Counted from the stretch's first letter, positions 1 to 9,571 are shown. The stretch is 64,000 nucleotides of DNA from Pseudodesulfovibrio alkaliphilus (GCF_009729555.1 NZ_WODC01000005.1:186001-250000), one strand, 5' to 3'. A program made the numbers and translations. Notes: a model not told the origin generated them from the letters alone.

Positions 1-1317
1 GATGTCGCCCGTGTAGAGCCAGCCGTTTCTGAGTACGTCGGCGGTGGCATCGGGACGGTTGTAGTAGCCCTGCATCACTTGGGGGCCGCGGATGACCAGT
101 TCACCGCGCTTGCCCGGCGGCAGGGGCTCGCCGCCCACTTCCATGTCCACGATCTTGGCATCGGTGTCCGGGAAGGGCAGGCCGATGGAGCCGGGTTTGC
201 GCACCCCCTTGATGGGATTGAAGTGGGTTACGGGCGAAGCTTCGGTCAGGCCGTAGCCTTCGGCGATGGCCGTGCCGGCGCGCTCCTTGAACTGCTCCAT
301 GTGTTCAACCGGCATGGGGGCGGAGCCGGACACGCAACAGTCGATGCTGGAGAGATCGTACTTGGCGATGTCCTTTTGCTGGAGCAGGGAGACGTAGAGC
401 GACGGTGCGCCGGGAAACACCGTGGGCCTGAGCTTGTGGATGCCCTTGAGCACGTCCAGGGGCACATAGCGCGGAAAGGGCGCCAGGGTCGCGCCCATGC
501 TCGTGGGCCAGGCCAGACAGGTGGTGAATCCGTAGATGTGGAAATACGGGAGCACACCGAGAAAGGTCTCTTGCCGTTGCCCCAGAGTGTGCATCATGGA
601 TTGGCACTGCTGGATGTTGGCTCCGATGTTGGCGTGGGTGAGGACACACCCCTTGGCCACGCCTGTGGTGCCGCCCGTGTATTGGAGCAGGGCGGTGTCG
701 TCAGGGCAGACGCGTTCGTTGGTGTAGGTCTTGCGTCCTTGCGTTAGGGCCTTGAAGGGGATGATGCTTGCGCCGTCGTAGGGCACCCGGGGGGCGGAGC
801 GGTTCTTGCGCGCCTGGAGCGCGTAGAGCAGGTTGAGCGGGAACCTGAGCCCCTCGCCTATGGTGGTGACGAAGAATTTGCGCACGGGAATGGCGTCGCG
901 CAGCCTGACGAGCTTGGGCCAGAGCAGATCCAGAGTGATGCAGACGCGCACATCCGCATCATTGAACTGATGGATGATCTCGGTCTCCATGTACAGCGGG
1001 TTGGTCATGGTCACGACGGCCCCGCTGCGCAGCGCTCCCCACACGGCCACGATGGTCTGGGGCAGGTTGGGCAGCATGACGGCGACCCGGTCCCCCTTGC
1101 GAACACCAGCATCGCGCAGGTTGGCGGCAAAGACTTCGGACATGGTCTTCAGCCTTGCATAGTTGACCGACCAGTTTTTGAAGACCACGGCCTTGCGTCC
1201 AGGCCATTTGTGGGCGGCCCTGTCCAGGTACTTGAAGAGGGGAATTTTTTCGTAGTCCAGGGTCGGGGAGACCTCGGCATCGTAAAACTTGAGCCAGGGG
1301 CGGTCCAGATGCTCCAT
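1..1317 (-). CDS. fadD: Long-chain acyl-CoA ligase, C-terminal part cut by window edge
   Basis: AMP-forming enzyme that activates a fatty acid to acyl-AMP and then acyl-CoA in the cytoplasm. 439 codons are visible without a stop. The phosphate-binding motif YTGGTTGVAKG is at about residues 213-223, the adenylate motif EGYGLTEASP near 340, and the visible end GWLYTGDI is the conserved region just before the hinge. About 110-130 C-terminal residues normal for the family lie beyond position 1. The ATG at 1317 is preceded by AAGGA at good spacing. Chain-length specificity cannot be read from the sequence; other acid:CoA ligases of the family are possible but the N-terminal part fits long-chain types best. 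Confidence 0.93.
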   Translation of the reverse strand, partial: MEHLDRPWLKFYDAEVSPTLDYEKIPLFKYLDRAAHKWPGRKAVVFKNWSVNYARLKTMSEVFAANLRDAGVRKGDRVAVMLPNLPQTIVAVWGALRSGAVVTMTNPLYMETEIIHQFNDADVRVCITLDLLWPKLVRLRDAIPVRKFFVTTIGEGLRFPLNLLYALQARKNRSAPRVPYDGASIIPFKALTQGRKTYTNERVCPDDTALLQYTGGTTGVAKGCVLTHANIGANIQQCQSMMHTLGQRQETFLGVLPYFHIYGFTTCLAWPTSMGATLAPFPRYVPLDVLKGIHKLRPTVFPGAPSLYVSLLQQKDIAKYDLSSIDCCVSGSAPMPVEHMEQFKERAGTAIAEGYGLTEASPVTHFNPIKGVRKPGSIGLPFPDTDAKIVDMEVGGEPLPPGKRGELVIRGPQVMQGYYNRPDATADVLRNGWLYTGDI

Positions 1318-1495
1318 GGGGCGTCCTTTGCGGGTGGATTTTGCCCGGAAGGGCTCGGCGACACTATAATAGCCGGCCTTTTCGGTCAATACGGCATGTT
1401 TGAAACACGCTTTGGCGCGTCGTCATCTTGACGGAGGAAGCTATGCGGCGAGCCAGGCCCAGGGATGCGGCCATGACTTCGTCTCTCATGTTATA

Positions 1496-1523
1496 ATAAA
1501 TACTTTTAATTACAAGTATTTAT
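1496..1523. promoter_or_regulatory. Palindromic operator candidate
   Basis: Perfect inverted repeat ATAAATACTT / AAGTATTTAT with an 8-nt spacer, about 180 bp upstream of the acyl-CoA ligase start. The size and symmetry suit a dimeric regulator. No regulator is assigned. Confidence 0.45.
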
Positions 1524-1643
1524 CTAGAAATAGTTGTATGTTGGGGGGCGATGCGATTGCGTTGGCAATGCTTTTGCAAAGGCAGAGTGCGTCGCTGAAG
1601 AGGAAATGATTGCCACTTTGTTATAAAGTAATGGGCGCAACCA

Positions 1644-1672
1644 ACCGATTATTCGTTGTGTCAACGATCGGT
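1644..1672. promoter_or_regulatory. Nested dyad upstream of winged-helix regulator
   Basis: ACCGAT (1644-1649) pairs with ATCGGT (1667-1672), and inside it CGTTG (1654-1658) pairs with CAACG (1662-1666); a 4-nt one-sided bulge separates the two stems. It could be an autoregulatory operator of the downstream winged-helix gene or an RNA stem in its leader. Confidence 0.35.
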
Positions 1673-1836
1673 ATCAGGGCGGGCCGCTCCGGTCCGGGCG
1701 GGATGATGACCGACAAGCCTTTGTCGGCCGCCAAGTTGACAGGTTTCCGATGCCGGAATAGGGTGAGAGGATAGGCGTCGGACATGGCTGCTGACCATCA
1801 TGAATCATTGACCAAGTGAACGACAGAGAAAGAACA

Positions 1837-2484
1837 ATGTCAGACCACGTCGCAACCGCCAACATGGGCATGCTGATCACAGACGGCCACTATTTGCGGC
1901 CAAGCAAGAGCACACGGGTGCTCGCCATCCTGGATGCCCTCTCCCGCGAAAGTGCGCTCTCGCAGTTCGAGCTTGGTCGCAAGCTCAACCTCTCCGGGGC
2001 CATGGTCAACCAGTATCTCAAGCAACTCCAGTCCGGGGGGCTGGTGGAGTTTTTGCCGGTCAACGGCAAGAGCTACCGCTACGCCCTGACCGATCAGGGG
2101 CGGCAGTCCCGGCGCACGATGTTTTCCGACTACTCGTCCGAAACCGTGCGCCTGTACACCACCATCAAGGATTACGTTCTCTCCCGGCTTGATGGCCTTG
2201 AAAGCCGGGGAAAAAAACGGCTGGCGCTTTTTGGCGCGGCCGAGACATGCGAGGTGGTCCTGTCCGCCCTTCGGGACAGTGATTTTCAGGTTGTCGCACT
2301 GCTCGACAACGATTTCAGGAAACAGGGGCAGATCTTCAACGGGTATGTGGTTTCCGCGCCACATGTCCTGGAGCAGGTCGATTGTGATGCCGTGGTCATC
2401 ACCTCGTTCGGCAAGCAAGCCGAGATATACGAGCAGATCAAGCCACTCTCCGAAAAGCGCGGATTCCAAATCGTGAGATTCTGA
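1837..2484 (+). CDS. Winged-helix regulator with Rossmann-type sugar-nucleotide domain
   Basis: 215-residue protein. Residues about 24-95 form a winged helix-turn-helix of the kind that starts with SRESALSQFELGRKLNLS. Residues about 128-215 form a small Rossmann-like fold (LALFGAAETCEVVLSAL) similar to the CoA/sugar-nucleotide-binding half of polysaccharide regulators. It lies 2 nt before neuB, so it is probably co-transcribed and may control surface-sugar synthesis. ATG at 1837 was chosen over an in-frame GTG at 1816 because of the purine-rich AGAGAAAGA just upstream; this is not certain. DNA target and ligand are unknown. Confidence 0.8.
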   Translation: MSDHVATANMGMLITDGHYLRPSKSTRVLAILDALSRESALSQFELGRKLNLSGAMVNQYLKQLQSGGLVEFLPVNGKSYRYALTDQGRQSRRTMFSDYSSETVRLYTTIKDYVLSRLDGLESRGKKRLALFGAAETCEVVLSALRDSDFQVVALLDNDFRKQGQIFNGYVVSAPHVLEQVDCDAVVITSFGKQAEIYEQIKPLSEKRGFQIVRF

Positions 2485-2486
2485 TT

Positions 2487-3578
2487 ATGAAACAGATCCA
2501 GTCCGTCACGCTTCGTTCCGGCGTCACCATCGGCCATGGCCACCCATGCTTTGTGGTGGCCGAAATAGGCAACAACCACCAGGGCGATTATCTGATGGCC
2601 CTGCGGATGATCGACGAGGCCGCCTCTGCGGGCGTCGACGGGGTCAAGTTTCAAAAACGCGATATGGAGGCGCTGCTCACCCGCGAGGGACGGGCCGCGC
2701 CCTACACCGGATGCAACAGCTTCGGCCCCACTTACGGCGAGCATCGCAACGCCCTTGAGCTTTCCATCGAGCAGATGGCCCGGCTCAAGGAGTACAGCGA
2801 GTCTCTCGGGCTGGTTTTCTTCGCCTCTGCCTGGGACGATCCGAGTCTGCGGCAGATTCTCGGTCTTGAGGTGGACCTGCTCAAGATATGCTCGGCCGAC
2901 CTGGTCAACGTGCCACTGGTGCGCAAGTATGCGGCCACGGGTGTGCCCATCATCCTGTCCACGGGCATGAGTTCGCTTGAGGACATTGATGTGGCCCTGG
3001 CTGAGATACGCGCCTTTCACGACGATGTGGTCCTGCTGCATTGCAACTCCACCTACCCCTGCCCGGACGAGAAGATCGGACTGCCGGTGATGGAGGGGTT
3101 GCGCGAGCGCTATGGTCTGCCGGTAGGCTACTCGGGCCACGAGCAGGGCCTCGGCCCCAGCGTGGCCGCCGTGGCTCTGGGCGCGTGCGTGGTCGAGCGC
3201 CATTTCACTCTGGACAAGACTCTCAAGGGCACGGACCATCAGGCATCCCTGGAGCCGGACGAGCTGGCCCGCATGGTGGTCATGATCCGCGAGGTGGAGA
3301 AGGCCATGCGGGTCAAGGGCAAGAAGGTCTTTCCCGAGGAGCAGGCCGCAGCCAAGAAGCTGCGCAAGTGCATCGTTTTTTCACGCGATCTGCCCGCCGG
3401 GCACGTGCTCACCGAGGCGGATCTGACCACTCGCAGCCCGCGTGTGGGGGTGTCTCCCGTGCACTGGGACGAGGTGCTGGGCGCGACCCTCAACCGCTCT
3501 GTCAAGCACGAGGAGCCGGTGCAGTGGGACACTTTGAATCTGCATGTGGAGGAGTGCGTGGGCGCAGCCTCCAGCTAG
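2487..3578 (+). CDS. neuB: N-acetylneuraminate synthase family protein (NeuB)
   Basis: 363-residue member of the NeuB family, which condenses phosphoenolpyruvate with an N-acetyl hexosamine to give a nine-carbon sialic-acid-like sugar. The TIM-barrel motifs EIGNNHQGD (about 26-34), VKFQKRD, LHCNSTYPCP and YSGHE are present, and the C-terminal 60 residues form the antifreeze-like SAF domain. Length is normal. It follows the winged-helix regulator by 2 nt and is closed by a strong terminator at 3609-3643. No neuA or neuC is visible nearby, so the exact sugar (sialic, legionaminic or pseudaminic acid) cannot be named. Confidence 0.9.
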   Translation: MKQIQSVTLRSGVTIGHGHPCFVVAEIGNNHQGDYLMALRMIDEAASAGVDGVKFQKRDMEALLTREGRAAPYTGCNSFGPTYGEHRNALELSIEQMARLKEYSESLGLVFFASAWDDPSLRQILGLEVDLLKICSADLVNVPLVRKYAATGVPIILSTGMSSLEDIDVALAEIRAFHDDVVLLHCNSTYPCPDEKIGLPVMEGLRERYGLPVGYSGHEQGLGPSVAAVALGACVVERHFTLDKTLKGTDHQASLEPDELARMVVMIREVEKAMRVKGKKVFPEEQAAAKKLRKCIVFSRDLPAGHVLTEADLTTRSPRVGVSPVHWDEVLGATLNRSVKHEEPVQWDTLNLHVEECVGAASS

Positions 3579-3608
3579 CCGGGCCCGGAAGCCGCAACAG
3601 TATGTTTT

Positions 3609-3643
3609 CCCCTCGCGCGGATTCCCGCGCGAGGGGTTTTTTT
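3609..3643 (+). terminator. Rho-independent terminator after neuB
   Basis: Perfect 12-bp stem (3609-3620 with 3625-3636), loop ATTC, then seven T. It ends the regulator-neuB unit. Confidence 0.95.
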
Positions 3644-3746
3644 GCGCCCGTCCGTGCGCGTGTGATTCGTGTGCGAAAAATCATTCATTTCGGGAAACAG
3701 GGATGGTATGGAATGCTGAAATGCGCGAACCACGTTGGGAGGATAG

Positions 3747-4703
3747 ATGAGTCAACAGGAAATTTTGCTGGAAACCGGCACCAACGAGCTTGAGATCATA
3801 GAGTTTTTCGTTCATGAGAAGACGGCGGACGGTCCCAGGACGCACTATTTTGGGGTCAACGTGGCCAAGGTGCTGGAGGTGGTGGAGGCCCCCGAGGGGC
3901 TGGAGGGCTCCGAGGCTGCTGCGCATCCGAGTTTTCTTGGCACCATTCCCTTGCGCGATCTGATCCTTCCGGTGATAGACCTGAGCGTGTGGCTGAGCAT
4001 GGAGCGGGAAAAGAGCCTCAACGAGCCCATCATCGTCACCGAGTTCAACGCCATGATCACAGGGTTTCTCGTCTCGGGCGTGACCCAGATCCACCGGGTC
4101 AACTGGCAGGACGTGGAGCCGCCGAGCAGGTATGTGGCCAACATGGACACCAACTGCATCACCGGCACGGTGCAGATCAACGACCGCTTCGTGCTCATGC
4201 TCGACCTTGAGAGGATGCTGGCCGATCTTGACAGCGCGAACCAGCGCCAGTCCGGGGCTGACGCGGTGTATTCCGAGGAGCGCTACCGCGCCTTGGTTGC
4301 GGACGATTCCACCTCTGTTCGCGAGCTGCTGCGCAAGAATTTTTCGGAGGCGAATTTCGAGGTGAGCGTGGTGGGCGACGGGGCCGAGGCGTGGGAGAAG
4401 CTGCTGGCCATCAAGGCCCTGGCCGAGCAGGAGGGATCAAGCCCGCTTGATCACCTTGATGTGGTGGTTTCGGATATCGAGATGCCGAGAATGGACGGTT
4501 ATACCCTGACCAGGAAAATCAAGGAGGACCCGGTCCTCAAGGCGCTTCCAGTGGCGCTGTTCTCGTCACTCATCTCCAAGGGGGTGGAGCACAAGGGCAA
4601 GGCGGTCAAGGCCGACGCGCAGGTAACCAAACCCGAGTTTCACGGCCTGACCCGAAAGGTCCTTGACCTGATTACAGAGTGGAAGGCGAAACCCCAGGAC
4701 TGA
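3747..4703 (+). CDS. cheV: Chemotaxis protein CheV (CheW-receiver fusion)
   Basis: 318-residue cytoplasmic adaptor. Residues about 15-165 are a CheW-like coupling domain and about 180-312 a response-regulator receiver with acidic pair D186/D187, phosphoacceptor D243 (VVSDIEMPRMDG) and K295. It would link chemoreceptors to CheA and adapt the signal through phosphorylation. GGGAGGA precedes the ATG. It stands alone, with no other che gene adjacent. Confidence 0.93.
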   Translation: MSQQEILLETGTNELEIIEFFVHEKTADGPRTHYFGVNVAKVLEVVEAPEGLEGSEAAAHPSFLGTIPLRDLILPVIDLSVWLSMEREKSLNEPIIVTEFNAMITGFLVSGVTQIHRVNWQDVEPPSRYVANMDTNCITGTVQINDRFVLMLDLERMLADLDSANQRQSGADAVYSEERYRALVADDSTSVRELLRKNFSEANFEVSVVGDGAEAWEKLLAIKALAEQEGSSPLDHLDVVVSDIEMPRMDGYTLTRKIKEDPVLKALPVALFSSLISKGVEHKGKAVKADAQVTKPEFHGLTRKVLDLITEWKAKPQD

Positions 4704-4827
4704 GGCCCGGCACCGCCATTGCGTGCTTGCCCATGCCGCGATCCGCAGCGATGGCGGGCAAGGCTCGTGAGTTCCCAATGTGCCCGGCCAGAGCGCCCGG
4801 ACACGACCCCATCTGCGAAACGGTCAT

Positions 4828-5109
4828 CTAGACCGTGGCTTCGCCCAGCGCCTCGCGCAGGGTGCTGACGCCGCAGGAGTGGCGCATGATCACGGGCACG
4901 TTGGTTCCGCGCAGGGCGGCCAGCACATCCTTGCGCGCCTTGTGCGAGACCTTGTTGGTGAAGAGCACCACGAAGTCCACGTTGCCGAGCGAACCCGAGA
5001 TGGAGCGCTCCTTGCCTGTGTAGCATTTGAGCTTGACCCCGCTCTTTTCCGCCTCGGTCATGTATTCCCGCTTGAGCCTGTCCATTCCGCCGATTAATGC
5101 CGCGCACAT
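4828..5109 (-). CDS. DUF2325 small protein
   Basis: 93 residues matching the DUF2325 family, with the pattern ALIGG, LFTNKVSHKARK and MRHSCGVSTL. The conserved His and Cys residues make metal or redox binding possible, but no function is established. GGAGG lies before the ATG. A Fur-type palindrome covers the promoter (5129-5147), so the gene is probably iron-responsive. It converges on cheV. Confidence 0.85.
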   Translation of the reverse strand: MCAALIGGMDRLKREYMTEAEKSGVKLKCYTGKERSISGSLGNVDFVVLFTNKVSHKARKDVLAALRGTNVPVIMRHSCGVSTLREALGEATV

Positions 5110-5128
5110 GCTGGCCTCCAGGTTTGAA

Positions 5129-5147
5129 ATTGAAAATCGTTTTCAAT
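5129..5147. promoter_or_regulatory. Fur box
   Basis: ATTGAAAATCGTTTTCAAT is a perfect inverted repeat around a 3-nt centre and closely matches the consensus reported for Desulfovibrio Fur sites (WTGAAAATNATTTTCAW). It lies 20-38 bp upstream of the DUF2325 start and touches the -10 box at 5147-5152. Confidence 0.8.
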
Positions 5148-5175
5148 CAATACGGCGAGGCGGACTGGTTGTCAA
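5147..5175 (-). promoter_or_regulatory. Sigma-70 type promoter of the DUF2325 gene
   Basis: On the minus strand TTGACA (5175-5170), a 17-bp spacer and TATTGA (5152-5147). The start of transcription would fall inside the Fur box, which is the layout expected for repression. Confidence 0.6.
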
Positions 5176-5223
5176 CCAGAGAAGTGGAGAAAAGTGAAAT
5201 TGTCACGAGAGGGGCTCCTCCCC

Positions 5224-6531
5224 CTACTCCCCCACATACTCCCAGGTTTCGCCTTCAGGATCGATCTCGGGCAGGGTGCAGGCCGGAACCGCGACCACTC
5301 GGTTGCCCTGACCCCGGTCGATGACTAGGGGCGGAGTGCCCACCAGCACGTTGGCCGTGCCCCCGAGAAAAACCTGGCTGGTGGTGCCGGTGAAGTCGCC
5401 AAGTTCGGTCCAGGCAAAGGTGTTGGCTGTGGCCGAGAGCGCTTCAAAGGGGTGGCAGTACACGGCGTAACGGGCCTGGCCGCGCACCCGGTTATTGGCG
5501 AAGAAGCCGCGGGACCCGGTCTGGATGATGCCGCGGGCCTCGGTGCCCCCGCCCATGAGGATGTCGTTGCAGGCGGCCACGATGTCGTTGGCATAGAGCA
5601 GCAGGCCGGACGACCCTTCCCCCCGGGCTTCGACCCGGTTGCCGGTCAGGGTGATGCGGTTGTTGCGGCTGAAGTCCGCGCCCCCGGATGTGTCGTTGTA
5701 CCATCCTGCCACGATGCCGTTGGGGCCGTACTTGTGCGGGTACTCTATGCCGCTGTCCGCTGTGACGATGCGGTTGGCATCGATGGCAATGGCGCCCTGC
5801 CCCTTGGCGCCCAGAGCGTTGTCCAGCACCTCAATGCCGTCTCGCGAAGCCCTGTGGATCGTGTTGCCTCGGATGGCCATGTCCGCCCCTGTCGTGCCGC
5901 TGGCGACCACCCCGAATCCGGCGGTGCGCTGCGGCTGGTCCGTCTCCATGAGAAAGCGGTTGTCCTCGATGCGTATGGTGCCGGTGGCCGCGTCCTTGAT
6001 CGGCCTGCCCGGTGAGTCGAGCCGGTTGCCCACCACCACACCTGCCAGGAAGCGCAGCGAATCACCGCCGGACCAACGCACGGCCAATTCCTGCGGGGTG
6101 ACGCGGGCCACGGTGCAGCCGCGCAAATCAAAGCCGCCCACATGGGGGAAGTGGAGCGGGGTGCCCTTGGCCCCCTCAAAGCGGATGGAGCGGATGACCA
6201 CAAGCGGCCCCTTGCCGGCCGGGGGCGCTCCCTTGACCGGAAGCGGCGAATGGAAGGTCCAGAAGCCGCCGATGATTCGGGTCAGCGGATCTCCCGTGGC
6301 GTCCGCCTCGCCCTGGATGCGCGTGTCGCGGGAAATGCGTACCCGTCCGTCCGGTCCGAAGTTGAAGGTGCCGCGCAAGATGATCTGGCCGCCCTGATCC
6401 ACGGCGGCCTGGACGTTTGGCACGTCCTGCCCAGGGTTGCCCGTGCCTGCGACGACGCGGCTGGCACGGGCTGGCAAAGCCGTCAGCAAGAGCGACAGGA
6501 AAAAGACGAGAGCGGGAGCGAGGTTGGGCAT
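5224..6531 (-). CDS. Secreted right-handed beta-helix (pectate-lyase-fold) protein
   Basis: 435 residues. A clear signal peptide (hydrophobic stretch followed by ALPARA-S, cleavage near 23) directs it to the periplasm or outside. The rest shows irregular short repeats of the parallel beta-helix type, with recurring GN-x-I/V and xRI-x-xNR elements (IRGNTIHRASRDGIEV, ITLTGNRVEARG). No catalytic residues of pectate lyases can be assigned, so carbohydrate binding or cell-surface function is only likely. The ATG at 6531 has AGGAGG at good spacing; the longer frame to 6600 lacks a signal sequence at its start. Confidence 0.8.
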   Translation of the reverse strand: MPNLAPALVFFLSLLLTALPARASRVVAGTGNPGQDVPNVQAAVDQGGQIILRGTFNFGPDGRVRISRDTRIQGEADATGDPLTRIIGGFWTFHSPLPVKGAPPAGKGPLVVIRSIRFEGAKGTPLHFPHVGGFDLRGCTVARVTPQELAVRWSGGDSLRFLAGVVVGNRLDSPGRPIKDAATGTIRIEDNRFLMETDQPQRTAGFGVVASGTTGADMAIRGNTIHRASRDGIEVLDNALGAKGQGAIAIDANRIVTADSGIEYPHKYGPNGIVAGWYNDTSGGADFSRNNRITLTGNRVEARGEGSSGLLLYANDIVAACNDILMGGGTEARGIIQTGSRGFFANNRVRGQARYAVYCHPFEALSATANTFAWTELGDFTGTTSQVFLGGTANVLVGTPPLVIDRGQGNRVVAVPACTLPEIDPEGETWEYVGE

Positions 6532-6761
6532 GTGTCCTCCTGTGGGGCCTTGGCGTTCACACCGCGCTTCCGTTTTACATGGTTCGGTGAGTATTCTCAA
6601 ATGTCTTCAAGTCTGCCATCTCGCCAATATCGTCAAGGGATTATTTTTTGCGTGTTCCGCTTGCGTCGGTTGTCCTGGCTGTCGTAATCAATGCAGAATC
6701 GATAAGTGTCAGCCATGTGGAACAACCCGCCCGAGGGACTCGGGTGCCATGGGAGGGAGTG

Positions 6762-8834
6762 ATGCGATTGAGTACCAGGATGACGCTGATGCAGGTCGCA
6801 ACGGTGACCGCCGCCATTGTGGCCCTGTGCTGGGTTTTTGTCAGCCAGATGACCGGGTATGCGGAAAACGAGATGGAGAGCTTCCGCCGTCAGGCGTTGG
6901 CAGACGAACAGGTCAAACTCACGGATTTCGTCCAGATGGCCGAGGGGGTCATCCGGGGCTACCATGAACGCTCCCAGGATGTGGATGGCCTCAAGGAGGC
7001 CAAGCGGGCGGAGCTCAAGCGCGTGGTGGACGCGGTGTACGGGCAGCTTGAGGCCCTTCGCGACCGTGGCGAGGGGACCATGACGCAGCGCCAGAGGCTC
7101 GCCGCCCTGGCCGACATCGTGCTCCCGGCCCGGTACGACGGCGACAATTATGTATGGGTCAACGATCTCGACAACGTCATGCTTGCCCATCCCACTCTCA
7201 TGGGCCGTGACGCCAGTGACCTGCAAGACAGCCACGGAGCCTATATCATCCGCGACATGGTCGAGGTGGCCAGGCGCCACGGCGAAGGCATGACCGTCTA
7301 CTGGTGGCCCAGGCCGGGCGAAACCGATCCGAAGCTGAAGATATCCTATGTCCGCCGCGTGCCAGGCACCGATTGGATGGTGGGCACCGGCGCATGGATC
7401 GAGGACATCACCGCCGAGATGCGTGCCGAGGCCCTGGCCGAGGTGGCTAAGATGCGGCAGAGTGACGGCAACTACTTCTGGATCACCGACCTGGACACAC
7501 GGATGGTCATGCACCCCGTCACGCCGCAGCTTGACGGCACCGATGTCTCGGGCATGCGCGACGCCCAGGGCAAGACCCTGTTTCTGGAGATGACGCGGAC
7601 AGCTAGGTCCGGCGGCGAGGGATTTATTGACTATTCCTGGGCCAAGCCCGGCCGACAGGGGGCTGTGCCCAAGCTGTCCTATGTCCGGCTCTTCGAGCCG
7701 TGGGGATGGATCGTTGGCATGGGCGTGTATCTCGACGACATCGAGGATGCCGTGCGCTCCAAGCAGTTGGCCCTTGAAAAGACCATCGACGCCATGCTGC
7801 TGCTGGTCATCGGCGTGTCCGCCGTGCTGGCGCTGTTCGGGGTTGCGGCGGGTGTGCTGAGTTCGCGATCGGTCACGGGGACCATCGGCGGCGAGCCGGT
7901 GGACATCGCCAATATTGCCGCCCGCGTATCGGACGGCGACCTGACCATCGCATCGTCAAACGGCGACAAGGCCCGCGGGATTCTCAGGTCCATGCGCGAG
8001 ATGGCGACCAATTTGAGCGGCGTGGTTGCGGAGGTCCAGGCGGCCACGGACAACGTGGCCAGCGGCAGCGAGGAGCTTTCGGCCGCATCCGAGACCCTGT
8101 CGCAATCCACGGTGGAGCAGGCCGCGTCCATTGAGGAGGTCTCGGCCTCCCTGGTGGAGATCGTGGGCTCCATCCGCAAGAACGCAGAAAACGCCGAGGC
8201 CACCAGCCGCATAGCGGCCAGCACCAACGAGGATATCGAGGCTGGCGGCGAGGCGGTGCGCAAGACCGTGGCCGCCATGCGCGAGATCGCCGACAAGATC
8301 GTCTTCATTGAGGAGATAGCCCGGCAGACCAATCTTCTGGCGTTGAACGCGGCCATTGAGGCGGCCCGGGCCGGAGAGCAGGGCAAGGGATTCGCCGTGG
8401 TCGCGGCCGAAGTGCGCAAGCTGGCCGAGCGTAGCGCGGATACGGCGCAGGAGATTCGCGACCTGTCGGCCGAAAGTGTGCTGGTGGCCGAGGAGACCGG
8501 CGAACTCTTCGACAGGCTGACCCCGGAGATAGCCAAGACCGCGGATCTCATCAAGGAAGTGGCCGAGGTCTGCTCCGAGCAGAATCACGGCGTGAGCCAG
8601 ATTGAACGGGCCATGCAGCAACTCGATACAGTCATCCAGCAAAACGCCATGGCTTCTGAGGAGATGGCCTCCACCTCGCAGGAACTGGCCGGGCAGGCCG
8701 CAGCCCTGCAGGAGGCGATGCGCTATTTCCGCGTGGATGCGGACGAAGGGCCGCTGCGGGGTGGTCATGCCGGGGGCGGCGGGGTCAAGGTCCGCCGCGC
8801 TGCCCCGGCGGCATTGCCCGGCCCCGTCCAATGA
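6762..8834 (+). CDS. Methyl-accepting chemotaxis protein with double cache domain
   Basis: 690-residue transmembrane chemoreceptor. First membrane helix about 11-30; a periplasmic region with two similar cache modules ([15 protein letters not shown] at 130-144 and [15 protein letters not shown] at 238-252); second membrane helix about 344-367; then a HAMP-like linker and the methyl-accepting signalling domain with the conserved hairpin around 518-558. Similar cache modules often bind small organic acids, but the ligand cannot be read here. ATG at 6762 follows GGGAGGGAG. No C-terminal CheR-tether motif is seen. It is divergent from the beta-helix gene. Confidence 0.93.
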   Translation: MRLSTRMTLMQVATVTAAIVALCWVFVSQMTGYAENEMESFRRQALADEQVKLTDFVQMAEGVIRGYHERSQDVDGLKEAKRAELKRVVDAVYGQLEALRDRGEGTMTQRQRLAALADIVLPARYDGDNYVWVNDLDNVMLAHPTLMGRDASDLQDSHGAYIIRDMVEVARRHGEGMTVYWWPRPGETDPKLKISYVRRVPGTDWMVGTGAWIEDITAEMRAEALAEVAKMRQSDGNYFWITDLDTRMVMHPVTPQLDGTDVSGMRDAQGKTLFLEMTRTARSGGEGFIDYSWAKPGRQGAVPKLSYVRLFEPWGWIVGMGVYLDDIEDAVRSKQLALEKTIDAMLLLVIGVSAVLALFGVAAGVLSSRSVTGTIGGEPVDIANIAARVSDGDLTIASSNGDKARGILRSMREMATNLSGVVAEVQAATDNVASGSEELSAASETLSQSTVEQAASIEEVSASLVEIVGSIRKNAENAEATSRIAASTNEDIEAGGEAVRKTVAAMREIADKIVFIEEIARQTNLLALNAAIEAARAGEQGKGFAVVAAEVRKLAERSADTAQEIRDLSAESVLVAEETGELFDRLTPEIAKTADLIKEVAEVCSEQNHGVSQIERAMQQLDTVIQQNAMASEEMASTSQELAGQAAALQEAMRYFRVDADEGPLRGGHAGGGGVKVRRAAPAALPGPVQ

Positions 8835-8862
8835 CAGGCTCGGGAGGTCCGGGGAGCCGGCC

Positions 8863-9423
8863 TCAGTAGCCCCGATGGGGCGGCACAGGGCGGCTGTGGC
8901 GGAGAAAGGGCCGTTTTCGGGCGTTCTCCCGGTCCTGGGCGAGGACGGCCTTGGCCACGGATTCGCAGGCAGTGTCGAGAGTTGCGCCGTTTCTGATGTC
9001 CTCCACCAGGGCCTTGAGGGTCTTGGCGATGACAGGCTGATCTGCCCAGGGCGGATAGCGCGACCAGAGATCGGCCGCTCCCTCGCGGTCGCCCAGTTTG
9101 GCCGCGGCATACCCGGCGTGGAGCCAAGCGTCGGGAATGTCCCTGGCTTTGAGGGCTCGTCGCAGTAAGCGCAGGCCGTTCTCGTTGCGCCCTATCCGCA
9201 CATGGCAGATGCCCGCCATGGTCAGGGCCGACGGGAGGGGCTCCCGGCCGCTCCGGGCCAGGGCGACCAAGTGGTCGTCATACGCCTGTGCCCCTTGGCG
9301 GAAGCACGCCTCGGCCATGGCGAACTCCCCGCGCAACTCGGCCCTGCGGCCGCGTTCGAAGTTTGTTCGCCCGATGCGTCCGGGGTTGCGCCAGGGCAGC
9401 GTCAGGTTCGAGAAAAATCCCAT
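8863..9423 (-). CDS. TPR-like protein of unknown function
   Basis: 186 residues, helical, with TPR-like spacing: AELRGEFAMAEACFRQGAQAY, then MAGICHVRIGRNENGLRLLRRAL, then LHAGYAAAKLGDREGAADLW. This suggests a small protein-interaction scaffold. No signal peptide. It converges on the chemoreceptor gene with a gap of 28 bp; no obvious operon partner. Function unknown. Confidence 0.65.
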   Translation of the reverse strand: MGFFSNLTLPWRNPGRIGRTNFERGRRAELRGEFAMAEACFRQGAQAYDDHLVALARSGREPLPSALTMAGICHVRIGRNENGLRLLRRALKARDIPDAWLHAGYAAAKLGDREGAADLWSRYPPWADQPVIAKTLKALVEDIRNGATLDTACESVAKAVLAQDRENARKRPFLRHSRPVPPHRGY

Positions 9424-9534
9424 GGCGAAGCATAGCGCCCGAAGTGCCCGCGGGCAACCTTCAGGTCGTCGGAGGGCGCGGCGTGTCCGCGTCGCAACAG
9501 TTTAGCCACGGCGATGGCGACGGCAGGAGGAATG

Positions 9535-9571
9535 GCCTCCGCCCGGCTCCCCTGCAGGACCGGGCGGAGGC
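9535..9571 (-). terminator. Strong hairpin after CII-like gene
   Basis: 12-bp perfect stem (9535-9546 with 9560-9571) starting 13 nt after the stop codon of the CII-like gene. It has no T tract, so it is either a Rho-dependent end or an mRNA 3'-stabilising stem. Confidence 0.5.

Larger units (their letters stand above)
1318..1836. other. Intergenic region, AT-rich, with two dyads
   Basis: No convincing gene. The stretch around 1490-1540 is strikingly AT-rich for this genome and holds a 10-bp-arm palindrome (1496-1523). A second dyad lies at 1644-1672 before the winged-helix regulator gene, and a short palindrome ACTTT-GTTAT-AAAGT at 1615-1629. The region separates the divergent acyl-CoA ligase and regulator/neuB genes and probably carries both promoters. 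Confidence 0.6.

Noticed and set aside
79-747. 222-codon plus-strand frame
   Set aside because: Antisense to the conserved acyl-CoA ligase; no family resemblance and no ribosome binding site.
6690-6712. Flagellar sigma-28 promoter in front of the chemoreceptor (ATCGATAA)
   Set aside because: No TAAA box at the required distance upstream.
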